In this document: positions 57,278-64,000 of the stretch, piece after piece
Layout: every line of letters starts with the position of its first letter
How positions within the stretch are numbered: position 1 is the stretch's first letter
Assembly (NCBI GenBank): GCA_049366715.1
Contig: JBMNCQ010000009.1
Location: 153,450-217,449 of the forward strand
Direction: 5' to 3'
Length of the DNA stretch: 64,000 nt
From: JBMNCQ01 sp049366715
Lineage (GTDB): Bacteria > Bacillota > Peptococcia > Peptococcales > BICA1-8
Position numbers and translations under genes: made by a program
Notes under the pieces: model-generated
The model's input: only the letters and a program-made list of their open reading frames with translations
Told to the model about the DNA's origin: nothing
The model's database searches: none

Positions 57278-58045
57278 ATGGCTGATCGCATCGATTATAA
57301 AATTTATGGTGATGACATGCAGTTAATTGAAATTGAATTGGACCCTGATGAAGGTGTGAGAGCCGAGGCGGGCGCCATGATTTATCTTGGCGAAGGCGTA
57401 GACATGCAGACGTCTACCGATGGTGGAATTTTTAAAGGATTGAAGAGGGTAGTGACCGGAGAGAGTTTCTTCATCACATCCTTTATAAATTACGGCCATG
57501 ATAAAAGCAGTGTTGCTTTTGGCGCACCTTTTCCCGGAAAAATTATCCCTTTGGATTTGAATCCTCTGGGAGGGGATTTCCTTTGTCAAAAAGATGCTTT
57601 TTTATGTGCCGCCAAGGGAATTGATATTGAAATTGCATTTACCAAGCGGATGGGTGCCGGTTTATTCGGAGGAGAAGGCTTTATTCTGCAAAGATTAATT
57701 GGGGATGGGCTGGCCTTTGTTCATGCGGGCGGAACGGTAATTTCCAAAGAATTGGCTGCCGGTGAAACTTTGCGGGTGGATACGGGATGTTTAGTCGCCT
57801 TTGCTCCCACGGTAGATTATGATATTAAATTTGTGGGCGGGTTTAAAAATGCCCTCTTTGGAGGCGAAGGGTTGTTTTTAGCCCAGCTAACAGGACCGGG
57901 TAAAGTTTATCTGCAAAGCTTACCTTTTTCAAGATTAGCCGACAGAATATTTGCCGCAGCCCGTTTTCAAAATAAGGGGGAACAAAAAGGGATTGGCGGC
58001 ATAGGTGATAATATTCTGGGAGGATTTTTAGGCGGCGATAAATAA
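57278..58045 (+). CDS. AIM24/TIGR00266-family protein
   Basis: 255 residues. It has the repeated beta-helix pattern AEAGAMIYLGEGVDMQTS, then GGIFKGLKRVVTGESFFITS and GGEGFILQRLIGDGLAFVHAG with AGETLRVDTGCLVAF. These proteins are widespread in bacteria and mitochondria; function is unknown, perhaps membrane or tellurite/zinc-stress related. The Gly-rich tail GGIGDNILGGFLGG is common in the family. GGAAGG precedes the ATG. It stands alone. Confidence 0.9.
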   Translation: MADRIDYKIYGDDMQLIEIELDPDEGVRAEAGAMIYLGEGVDMQTSTDGGIFKGLKRVVTGESFFITSFINYGHDKSSVAFGAPFPGKIIPLDLNPLGGDFLCQKDAFLCAAKGIDIEIAFTKRMGAGLFGGEGFILQRLIGDGLAFVHAGGTVISKELAAGETLRVDTGCLVAFAPTVDYDIKFVGGFKNALFGGEGLFLAQLTGPGKVYLQSLPFSRLADRIFAAARFQNKGEQKGIGGIGDNILGGFLGGDK

Positions 58046-58197
58046 GCAGAGGCGGGATTGTAAATATACGGGGAAATAAAAGTAATTTACGCTGGAATCA
58101 TGCTTTTTTAAATTTTATTTCGCAAGGTTTAATTGCTTTCAAGGCAAGGTTATGTTAAATTATCTTTGGTTTTATTTTTAGATTTAGGAGGAAGATC

Positions 58198-59265
58198 ATG
58201 AAAATAGGTTTAATAGGACTGGCAGGTGTAGGCAAAACGACCATCTTTAACCTCTTGACGAATACCAAAGCCATAACCGGTGCCTATGGTGTTAAAGAAG
58301 CAAATATCGGGATGGCTAAAGTACCTGATAAAAGGATGGACTATTTGATTAATTTATATAATCCTAAGAAAAACAGCTTTGCCCAAATTGAGTTTATTGA
58401 TATTGCCGGGGTTGTCCCTGAAGGGGGAGCCAGAAAATTTTTGGATGAAGTAAGGGATTGTGATGCAATTGTGCATATTGTCAGGGCATTTGAAAATGCT
58501 GATGTGCCCCATGTTAATGAGTCTGTTGACCCTGGTAAAGATTTAGAAACTGTAGATATGGAGCTGCTATTTGCAGACTTAGAACTTTTAGAAAAGAGAA
58601 TTGAAAGAATTAAAACCGGTAAAAAAATTAAAAAGGAGCAGCAGGAAGAACTGGTTCTCCTGGAAAGGTTATATCACCATCTGGAAGAGGGCGGGGATAT
58701 TAGACAAGTTGAACTGACGGAAGAAGAAGAAAAACAATTAAAGGCTTATAGCTTTCTTACGGAAAAACCTAAGTTAGTAGTTGTGAATGTTGACGAAAAT
58801 CAATTTAAAACGAATCGTTATCATAACCAGAAACAACTGGAAGACGTATGCGCTGTTAAGGAGATGCCGTTTCTTAACATCTGCGGTCAAATTGAAGCAG
58901 AACTTAATGACTTGAATTCCGAAGATAAAGCTGTATTTATGGAAGACTTAGGTATCCAAGAAACAGGTATTGAAAGATTGGCCAGAGCAGTTTATGAACA
59001 TCTGGGTTTAATATCCTTTTTTACCGTAGGGGAAGATGAGGTTAAGGCCTGGACAATTAGGAAAGGTATTCCTGCTAAAAAAGCCGCCGGTAAAATACAT
59101 TCGGATATTGAGAGAGGTTTTATCCGGGCGGAAGTTGTAAAATATCAAGATTTAAAAGAACTGGGTTCAATGGTGAAAGTAAAAGAACAGGGATTGTTCC
59201 GTTTAGAGGGCAAGGATTATATTGTTGAAGACGGGGATATTATTAATTTCCGCTTCAACGTATGA
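58198..59265 (+). CDS. ychF: YchF/OLA1-type P-loop ATPase
   Basis: 355 residues. The P-loop is GLAGVGKTTIFN at the start, the switch region IEFIDIAGVVPEG follows, and the usual GTPase NKxD is changed to NVDE, as expected for ATP-preferring YchF. A coiled-coil (about 130-175) and a C-terminal TGS-like domain (FFTVGEDEVKAWTIRKG ... DIERGFIRAEVV ... VEDGDIINFRFNV) complete the family layout. It associates with ribosomes and stress control. GGAGGAAG precedes the ATG. Confidence 0.92.
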   Translation: MKIGLIGLAGVGKTTIFNLLTNTKAITGAYGVKEANIGMAKVPDKRMDYLINLYNPKKNSFAQIEFIDIAGVVPEGGARKFLDEVRDCDAIVHIVRAFENADVPHVNESVDPGKDLETVDMELLFADLELLEKRIERIKTGKKIKKEQQEELVLLERLYHHLEEGGDIRQVELTEEEEKQLKAYSFLTEKPKLVVVNVDENQFKTNRYHNQKQLEDVCAVKEMPFLNICGQIEAELNDLNSEDKAVFMEDLGIQETGIERLARAVYEHLGLISFFTVGEDEVKAWTIRKGIPAKKAAGKIHSDIERGFIRAEVVKYQDLKELGSMVKVKEQGLFRLEGKDYIVEDGDIINFRFNV

Positions 59266-59339
59266 ATGACTGACCTAAGCAATACTCAGCGGAATATCGT
59301 GGAGCGAAAATTTAAAACTGTATAAAGTGAAATCTTAAA

Positions 59340-59371
59340 AAAACGGGTTAATTTAACCCCGTTTTTTTTAA
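59340..59371 (+). terminator. Intrinsic terminator after ychF
   Basis: AAAACGGGTTAA / TTAACCCCGTTTT with one bulged C and eight T. Confidence 0.85.
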
Positions 59372-59425
59372 TGTATGTATATTTTTTTAAAAGGACAAAA
59401 TAGTAAAAAAAGGGAGTGATGTTTT

Positions 59426-59608
59426 ATGAGTCGGGAACATCAGTATAAAAGAATTGCCTATAGCTGTCCTAAATATGAGTCTATTCAGCAGGCCCAAGGT
59501 TATGGGCTTAGCTTAGCTAATCTGAGTAAACCTACCGGGCCCCGTTGTGAGCATTGTATTCATTGGAACTCCGGATCTTGTGAACTGTTTTTAGCTAAAG
59601 GTAAATAA
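59426..59608 (+). CDS. Small cysteine-containing hypothetical protein
   Basis: 60 residues: MSREHQYKRIAYSCPKYESI, then RCEHCIHWNSGSCELFLAKG. Four cysteines (one near residue 14 and three near the end as C-x2-C-x8-C) could bind a metal. AAGGGAGTGATG precedes the ATG. Family not recognised. Confidence 0.6.
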   Translation: MSREHQYKRIAYSCPKYESIQQAQGYGLSLANLSKPTGPRCEHCIHWNSGSCELFLAKGK

Positions 59609-59725
59609 TGGTATTCAATTTTCAACTTATTTTTTAAAAATCAAGGCAGGAGAACAAGCACTATGTGTAGAAATGTTAATAAACTATTAATGAAACATTA
59701 ATTAAATATTAGGGAGGGGTCTTTT

Positions 59726-60172
59726 ATGCTGGTGAGACAATGTGCAGGTGGTGTCGTCTTCAACGGGGAAACCATTTTCCTACTGCAAAATGACAAAGGT
59801 GAATGGGTCTTGCCCAAAGGTGTTATCCGGAACGGAAAAATTGCAAATGAAGTAGCGATTACTCGGGTTAGATACGAGGGTGGAGTAAATGGCAGAATAA
59901 TTTCTTCTGCAGGTGAAACTAGTTATGAATTTTTCTCTTATTCTCGTAAACGTCCTGTGTGCAACCGAATCAATTGGTTTGTCATGGAGGCGATGGAACC
60001 CGAGTTTTCTATTAACCGGATGGAAGGATTTAAAAACGGAGGTTTTTTCCCCATTGATGAAGCCATAGAGAAGATAACTTATAGTCAAGACCAGGCCCTA
60101 GTTAGATATGCATATAAAAAGTATCGTGAATATTTAGAGGAAATAGATTCCAAAGAAGCGGTAGGCAACTAA
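59726..60172 (+). CDS. Nudix-fold protein with degenerate catalytic box
   Basis: 148 residues. It has the Nudix fold start CAGGVVF...IFLLQNDKGEWVLPKGVIRNG and the ending FFPIDEAIEKITYSQDQALV. The catalytic box should read REUxEExGU but is TRVRYEGGVNG here, so the main magnesium-binding glutamates are missing. A closely similar set of Clostridia proteins exists as I recall, so this form may be a conserved non-catalytic or altered branch. GGGAGGGG precedes the ATG. Confidence 0.7.
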   Translation: MLVRQCAGGVVFNGETIFLLQNDKGEWVLPKGVIRNGKIANEVAITRVRYEGGVNGRIISSAGETSYEFFSYSRKRPVCNRINWFVMEAMEPEFSINRMEGFKNGGFFPIDEAIEKITYSQDQALVRYAYKKYREYLEEIDSKEAVGN

Positions 60173-60180
60173 TCATACGG

Positions 60181-60212
60181 AGGTTCCCATTGAAAATGGT
60201 GAACCTTTTTTT
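60181..60212 (+). terminator. Intrinsic terminator after the Nudix-fold gene
   Basis: AGGTTC-CCAT paired with ATGG-T-GAACCT (one bulge), followed by a run of T. Confidence 0.8.
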
Positions 60213-60320
60213 TATAGCAGGAGAATAAATTTTTAATGATTATAACAGAAAGTAGTAAACTTTTCCCATCATAATACATAAATTAAATATTAAACTACAA
60301 TTTGACAGGGAGGGAATCGC

Positions 60321-60614
60321 TTGGAAGGATTAAAGTGTCCTATTTGTAAAGCGGTCAGCTTGGTAAGTGTCATTAATGATGGGGAATTGTATACATGTCC
60401 TTTTTGCAATTACAGGTATACGGTAACTTCAGTAAGGAGATATTTTTTACATCCCTATAAAATAGGTGAAGATGCTTTGAACTCTAAAAGTTTCCTGAAA
60501 TATCTTAAAGAACTAGACTTACAGCAGCTAATAGAAATAATAAAAGTTACTTCCAAGGAAATGGAAAAAAGAACAGTACATAGCGGTTATGTCAAAAAGC
60601 TTGAAAAGTCGTAA
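60321..60614 (+). CDS. Zinc-ribbon hypothetical protein
   Basis: 97 residues. N-terminal CPIC ... CPFC (residues 6-9 and 26-29) forms a zinc knuckle; the rest is helical (LDLQQLIEIIKVTSKEMEKR). TTG 60321 follows GGGAGGGAA. Its last codons lie inside the terminator hairpin. Function unknown. Confidence 0.65.
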   Translation: MEGLKCPICKAVSLVSVINDGELYTCPFCNYRYTVTSVRRYFLHPYKIGEDALNSKSFLKYLKELDLQQLIEIIKVTSKEMEKRTVHSGYVKKLEKS

Positions 60615-60632
60615 TGACTTTTCAAGCTTTTT
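60596..60632 (+). terminator. Intrinsic terminator overlapping the zinc-ribbon stop codon
   Basis: AAAGCTTGAAAAGTC (60596-60610), GTAAT loop, perfect 15-bp complement (60616-60630), T residues. Confidence 0.9.
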
Positions 60633-60747
60633 ATACTGTGATGCTTAGATTATTACCAATTATGTTAAATACGCTTAAAAGTAAAAAGAATGATAAAAAT
60701 CAAGTTGGGCAATCTAATAGCAAAATATGAAGGAGAAATACTACACG

Positions 60748-60933
60748 ATGAACAGCAGGAAAACTCAATTAGATGAATGTCTAAAATGGAGCTTAAACAT
60801 TACTGATCAAGAAATTTCCGAAACAATTGCCATTGATCCGGGTGAATTAAAACAAGAGAAAAATGCAGGAGAGCGTGTCACTTCATTTGGAACAATATGC
60901 TCCGGATGGTGGTCCAATAATTGGTGTGAATAA
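60748..60933 (+). CDS. Short peptide with Cys/Trp-rich tail, RiPP-precursor-like
   Basis: 61 residues. The first 45 are hydrophilic and helical (MNSRKTQLDECLKWSLNITD, then EISETIAIDPGELKQEKN), like a leader, and the end reads TSFGTICSGWWSNNWCE, with Thr, Ser and Cys spaced as in lanthipeptide or other ribosomal-peptide cores. The start ATG 60748 has AAGGAG twelve bases upstream (rather long). No modification enzyme, transporter or protease for such a peptide is adjacent, so it may be an orphan precursor or simply a small protein. It precedes the arginine decarboxylase gene. Confidence 0.45.
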   Translation: MNSRKTQLDECLKWSLNITDQEISETIAIDPGELKQEKNAGERVTSFGTICSGWWSNNWCE

Positions 60934-61003
60934 AAAATAGCTGAAAAAAAAGATTGATTAATATATAATATAATCTGTTAAAAAAGTGGAAAGGAGAAGA
61001 ATT

Positions 61004-61462
61004 ATGCTACCTACACCAAAAAAATACTTTCTTACCAGTGGTAGTGCCGAGGGAAAAACAGAGTTAACTGCTTTTGACGGTGCTTTATTAAAAGCTGGGA
61101 TAGGAAATGTAAATCTTGTCAAAGTCAGCAGTATTCTACCGCCTCAGGCAGAATATTCTCCGGAACTGGAATTACCTTTGGGCGCCTTAGTACCGACGGC
61201 TTACGGTGCAATTATCAGTGAAAAACCTGGCGAGACTATTGCCGCTGCGGTAGCTGTGGGGATAAGCGAAGATACCTTTGGAATTATTATGGAGTTATCG
61301 GGAAAGTTTTCAAAAGGTGAGGCTGAAGCGGAGATTGAAAAAATGGTAAGAGAATCATTTGCGATGAGAGACATGAAATTGGTGGATCTAAAGATTTCTG
61401 CAGTTGAACATAAAGTGGAGAAAATTGGTTGCGCTCTGGCTGCGGCACCATTGTGGTATTAG
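61004..61462 (+). CDS. pdaD: Pyruvoyl-dependent arginine decarboxylase
   Basis: 152 residues. It makes agmatine from arginine for polyamine synthesis. The self-cleavage site is in VKVSSILPP, where Ser becomes the pyruvoyl group; LPLGALVPTAYGAI and the acidic EKMVRESFAMRDM helix follow. Length fits the small archaeal/clostridial enzyme. AAAGGAGA precedes ATG 61004. It is followed 30 bases later by spermidine synthase, making a polyamine unit. Agmatinase would be elsewhere. Confidence 0.9.
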   Translation: MLPTPKKYFLTSGSAEGKTELTAFDGALLKAGIGNVNLVKVSSILPPQAEYSPELELPLGALVPTAYGAIISEKPGETIAAAVAVGISEDTFGIIMELSGKFSKGEAEAEIEKMVRESFAMRDMKLVDLKISAVEHKVEKIGCALAAAPLWY

Positions 61463-61492
61463 ACTTTAAAGAGTGGAAAAGGAGTGTTTGTT

Positions 61493-62323
61493 TTGAAGGG
61501 TTTATGGTTTACGGAATTACAATCAAAAAATTTAGCTATTTCATTGAGAATTAAAGAGACTTTGCATCATGAAGAAACCGAGTTTCAGGAAATAAGTATG
61601 GTAGATACCTATGAATATGGGAGAATGCTTCTTCTGGATGGGATAATTATGACGACAAGCAAAGATGAATTTGTCTATCATGAAATGATTTCGATGCCTG
61701 CTCTCAATACTCATCCCAAGCCCCAAAAGGTTTTAGTAGTCGGGGGGGGGGATGGTGGAGCAATCAGGGAAATTACGAAACATCCCGAAGTTGAGAAAGC
61801 CGTCTTATGTGAAATAGACGGGAAAGTTATTGAAGTAAGCAAAAAATTTCTTCCGGAAATCTCCCGGGCTTTAGATAATCCTAAAGTAGAAGTTTTGGTT
61901 GCTGACGGCATTAAACACATTCAGGAAAGTAAAGATACCTATGATGTAATATTAGTGGATTCTACTGATCCCATCGGTCCGGCCGTGGGGTTATTTGCGA
62001 AAGATTTTTACCAGGGTATTTATGAGGCCTTAAAAGAAGACGGTTTGTTTGTGGCTCAAACAGAATCCCCCTGGGTAAATGAAGAATTAATTAAAAGAGT
62101 ATATAAAGATATCAAAGATATCTTCCCGATTACTAAGCTTTTTTTGGCGAATGTGCCTACTTATCCTTCCGGCTTATGGTCTTTTACCATGGGGTCCAAA
62201 AAGTATGATCCGGTAGCAATAGATAAAAATTCTATTCCGGATACTGCTACCAGATACTATACTCCTGATATTCATTTTAATGCGTTTAATTTACCTAACT
62301 TTGTGCAGGAACTTTTAAAATAA
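61493..62323 (+). CDS. speE: Spermidine synthase
   Basis: 276 residues. It transfers an aminopropyl group from decarboxylated SAM to putrescine. VLVVGGGDGGAIREI, VDSTDPIGPAVGLF and QTESPWVNEEL are diagnostic blocks. TTG 61493 follows AAAGGAG by eight bases; the upstream GTG at 61484 overlaps it. It forms an operon with pdaD. A 25-bp terminator follows. Confidence 0.93.
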   Translation: MKGLWFTELQSKNLAISLRIKETLHHEETEFQEISMVDTYEYGRMLLLDGIIMTTSKDEFVYHEMISMPALNTHPKPQKVLVVGGGDGGAIREITKHPEVEKAVLCEIDGKVIEVSKKFLPEISRALDNPKVEVLVADGIKHIQESKDTYDVILVDSTDPIGPAVGLFAKDFYQGIYEALKEDGLFVAQTESPWVNEELIKRVYKDIKDIFPITKLFLANVPTYPSGLWSFTMGSKKYDPVAIDKNSIPDTATRYYTPDIHFNAFNLPNFVQELLK

Positions 62324-62345
62324 CCGGCGATACTGATAAAAAAAT

Positions 62346-62400
62346 TTTCAAAAAATAAACCTTAAAACCCTTAGAGGGTTTTAAGGTTTATTTTTTGAAA
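62346..62400. terminator. Very strong bidirectional terminator
   Basis: Perfect 25-bp inverted repeat (62346-62370 with 62376-62400) with a TTAGA loop, A-rich left and T-rich right. It ends the polyamine unit. Confidence 0.95.
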
Positions 62401-62780
62401 CGTTCATAGTATACTATGTTTGAATATTTATATATGAAATATAATTAATAAACTTTAATAAAGTTTTTCTATTTTTTTAATATGAGCAGGATTTTTATTT
62501 CCCTTAATAGAAAATACTGTAGTATTTAGTATAGTATGAGTTTTATTAATTACAAATTGCCTGCGGCTGTATTTTATTATCAGATAATTTTATACTATTG
62601 AAATATATTAGAAATTTCCGTGGAATATCGTCATTAGTTATGATACGCTTAGTTGGAAAGTAATTGACAGAAAATTATGTTTCTTTTGTTATTTTTTTAA
62701 CAATCATTTTTTTTAGGAGGTGATAAAAAAAGATTTTTTCTGATCAGCTTGGAAATAATTAAATCGAAGGGGGAAGTATT
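62401..62780. other. AT-rich upstream region of the TRAP operon
   Basis: 380 bases without a gene. It holds a perfect 14-bp palindrome CATAGTATACTATG at 62405-62418 and a related TAGTATAGTATGAG near 62530. A TAGGAGGTGATAAAA site at about 62713-62727 looks like a ribosome-binding site but no usable gene follows it. The real gene start (ATG 62781) has its own GGGGG-AAG site. Confidence 0.55.
62405..62418. promoter_or_regulatory. 14-bp perfect palindrome, candidate operator of the TRAP operon
   Basis: CATAGTATACTATG is perfectly self-complementary and lies immediately after the polyamine terminator and about 360 bases upstream of the TRAP binding-protein gene. It may be a repressor site, but it is distant from any clear promoter. 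Confidence 0.35.
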
Positions 62781-63821
62781 ATGAGAAAAAGTAATTTGAA
62801 AGTTTTCGCGTTGCTGGTTTTAGTTATTTTTGCTGTAGCAATGGTTGCAGGTTGTACCGGTGGAGAGAAGGAACAGTCTGAACAGGAAACGCCCAATGCT
62901 GAACCGCAGGCAGAAAAAATAGTTTTAAAAGCTGCTGTTACACCGGCTGCAGATCATCCGTATAATTTAGGACTTATTGAGTTTGGCAAACTGCTCAGCG
63001 AAAGAACGAATGGGAAATATGAAGTAGAAACTTTTCCGTCTTCTCAGTTAGGTTCTGAACGGGAAGCAATTGAAGGTGTGCAAATGGGTACTATTGACCT
63101 GACAGTTGTTTCTACAGCTCCTTTAGCCGGATTTTCCGATGCCTTCCTGGTTACTGACCTTCCTTTTATCTTCCAAAGTAAGGAACATGCCTACAAAGTA
63201 CTGGACGGTGAAATTGGACAAAGTATTTTCCAAAAATTAGACGGAACCGGTATTGTCGGACTGGCTTTCTGGGAGAATGGGTTCCGTAATATCACGAACT
63301 CCAAACGGCCGATTGTTCATCCGGAAGATATGAAAGGAATCAAAGTCAGAACAATGGAAAACCAAATCCATATGGATTCCTTTAAACAAATTGGTGCTGA
63401 TCCGACTCCCATGGCTTTTGGTGAATTATTTACAGCCTTACAGCAAAAAACTGTTGACGGTCAGGAAAATCCGTTACCGATTATCGGTACTTCCAAATTC
63501 TATGAAGTACAGGATTATTTGGCTATGACCGGCCACTTCTATGCTCCGGCTCCTTTGCTCATCAGCCAGGCTTTATGGGATAAATTAAGTGACGACGAAA
63601 AAGATATCTTTCAACAAACAGCAAATGACGCAACTACCATAGAACGGAATATGATTGCCGATATGGATAGTCAATTACTGGATGAATTCAAATCATTAGG
63701 TATGGAGGTAACAGAGCCGGATAAAGCCGAATGGCAGGAAGCTATGGCTCCTGTTTACGAAAAATGGCAGGATAAGATCGGTAAAGACCTGATTGAACAG
63801 GTAAAAGCGGCTAATAACTAA
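62781..63821 (+). CDS. TRAP transporter solute-binding lipoprotein (DctP family)
   Basis: 346 residues. A signal sequence ends in the lipobox MVAGC and an acidic linker follows. The DctP pattern is clear: HPYNLGLIEFGKLLSERTNG, QLGSEREAIEGVQMGTID, and the substrate-binding arginine in GIKVRTMENQIHMDSFKQIG. It captures a carboxylate (C4-dicarboxylate, sialate or related) outside the membrane for a sodium-driven TRAP permease. GGGGGAAG precedes the ATG. The small permease subunit starts 116 bases downstream. Confidence 0.93.
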   Translation: MRKSNLKVFALLVLVIFAVAMVAGCTGGEKEQSEQETPNAEPQAEKIVLKAAVTPAADHPYNLGLIEFGKLLSERTNGKYEVETFPSSQLGSEREAIEGVQMGTIDLTVVSTAPLAGFSDAFLVTDLPFIFQSKEHAYKVLDGEIGQSIFQKLDGTGIVGLAFWENGFRNITNSKRPIVHPEDMKGIKVRTMENQIHMDSFKQIGADPTPMAFGELFTALQQKTVDGQENPLPIIGTSKFYEVQDYLAMTGHFYAPAPLLISQALWDKLSDDEKDIFQQTANDATTIERNMIADMDSQLLDEFKSLGMEVTEPDKAEWQEAMAPVYEKWQDKIGKDLIEQVKAANN

Positions 63822-63837
63822 AAATATGATATTAAAC

Positions 63838-63866
63838 AGTTGAGCAGGGATTAGCCCTGCTCAACT
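63838..63866 (+). terminator. Hairpin between TRAP binding protein and permease
   Basis: AGTTGAGCAGGG (63838-63849) and CCCTGCTCAACT (63855-63866), 12-bp perfect stem, followed by AATAAAA rather than T. Probably a stabiliser that keeps more binding-protein mRNA than permease mRNA, as is common in such operons. Confidence 0.55.
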
Positions 63867-63936
63867 AATAAAAAAACTTACAGTGAGAGATTAAGATTGT
63901 TCATATTATTAAATCTAACAATTGGGGGAGTACTAA

Positions 63937-64000
63937 ATGGATTCTAAAAAACAATCTTCCTTTTTTACTTTCCTGGACAAATTTGAAGACTATTCGGTAA
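63937..64000 (+). CDS. TRAP transporter small permease (DctQ type), 5' end only
   Basis: The window ends after 21 codons: MDSKKQSSFFTFLDKFEDYS and one more. GGGGGAG precedes ATG 63937. Position after a DctP gene and the FLDKFEDY start, typical just before the first helix of DctQ, suggest the small membrane subunit. Too little is seen for certainty. Confidence 0.6.
   Translation, partial: MDSKKQSSFFTFLDKFEDYSV

Noticed and set aside
62713..62760. Gene start after TAGGAGGTGATAAAA
   Set aside because: The ribosome-binding-like sequence is strong but no start codon with a frame of useful length follows before the TRAP gene.
1..64000. tRNA, rRNA, prophage or intact insertion sequence
   Set aside because: No cloverleaf with CCA-type acceptor, no conserved rRNA segment, no integrase or transposase protein and no phage structural gene was seen on either strand.

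Overview
The window looks like chromosome from a low-GC, anaerobic Gram-positive bacterium of the Clostridia, probably a Peptococcaceae-like relative of Desulfitobacterium or Dehalobacterium. That placement is inferred from gene content: DnaD/DnaC-type helicase loading, a flavodiiron protein, lysine 2,3-aminomutase, many ferredoxin-type proteins, a large molybdenum-cofactor (Moco) block, Tat components, strong AGGAGG ribosome-binding sites, frequent TTG/GTG starts, and YqhV, AIM24 and UPF0182 family proteins. No rRNA, tRNA, CRISPR array, prophage or intact insertion sequence was seen. A run of exactly 100 N (17932-18031) marks a scaffold gap inside a tandem repeat.

Layout. 1-2.5 kb: end of a threonine/serine dehydratase, a TPR membrane protein, a GNAT acetyltransferase and an ECF-type membrane component. 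2.5-4.05 kb: an AT-rich, gene-poor stretch with one orphan lipoprotein and decayed reading frames. 4.05-10.7 kb: two tandem LysR regulators, an arylsulfotransferase-like beta-propeller without signal peptide, an SLC13/DASS-like anion permease, a stand-alone lipoyl H-protein, and a glutaredoxin fused to a radical-SAM-like domain that lacks the cluster cysteines. This is the most system-like unexplained cluster. 10.8-13.3 kb: divergent dnaD and dnaC, then a frameshifted LysR remnant. 13.4-18.9 kb: flavodiiron protein, PlsC, small membrane proteins, a GGDEF remnant, a YqhV-family protein and a 102-bp tandem repeat. 18.9-28 kb: a structured leader with a 25-codon peptide, an HD-GYP protein with a DUF5317-like partner, a complete Opp/Dpp-type peptide ABC transporter, and a second HD-GYP protein with a GAF domain.

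28.1-37.9 kb is a Moco block: moaA, a mobB-moaC fusion, a MOSC-mogA fusion, two tatA genes, mobA and moeA. Two elements resembling Moco riboswitches, each followed by an intrinsic terminator, lie before moaA and mobA. Three iron-sulfur proteins follow; two are divergent around a Crp-like palindrome. These genes would make and insert Moco, and Tat would export a folded molybdoenzyme, but that enzyme is not in the window.

37.9-64 kb is mixed: CapA-like and VanW-like envelope proteins, cobO, a methyltransferase, an M23 endopeptidase, an AlbA_2 protein, a striking Gln/Asn-rich repeat protein, a MerR regulator, kamA, UPF0182, glutamate dehydrogenase, a LysM/PG-binding/BsuPI protein, an alanine-glyoxylate-type aminotransferase, AIM24, YchF, two small zinc ribbons, a degenerate Nudix protein, a Cys/Trp-rich short peptide, pyruvoyl arginine decarboxylase, spermidine synthase and the start of a TRAP transporter operon. 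Amino-acid turnover (kamA, gdhA, aminotransferase, dehydratase, peptide uptake) and polyamine synthesis suggest an amino-acid- or peptide-using anaerobe.
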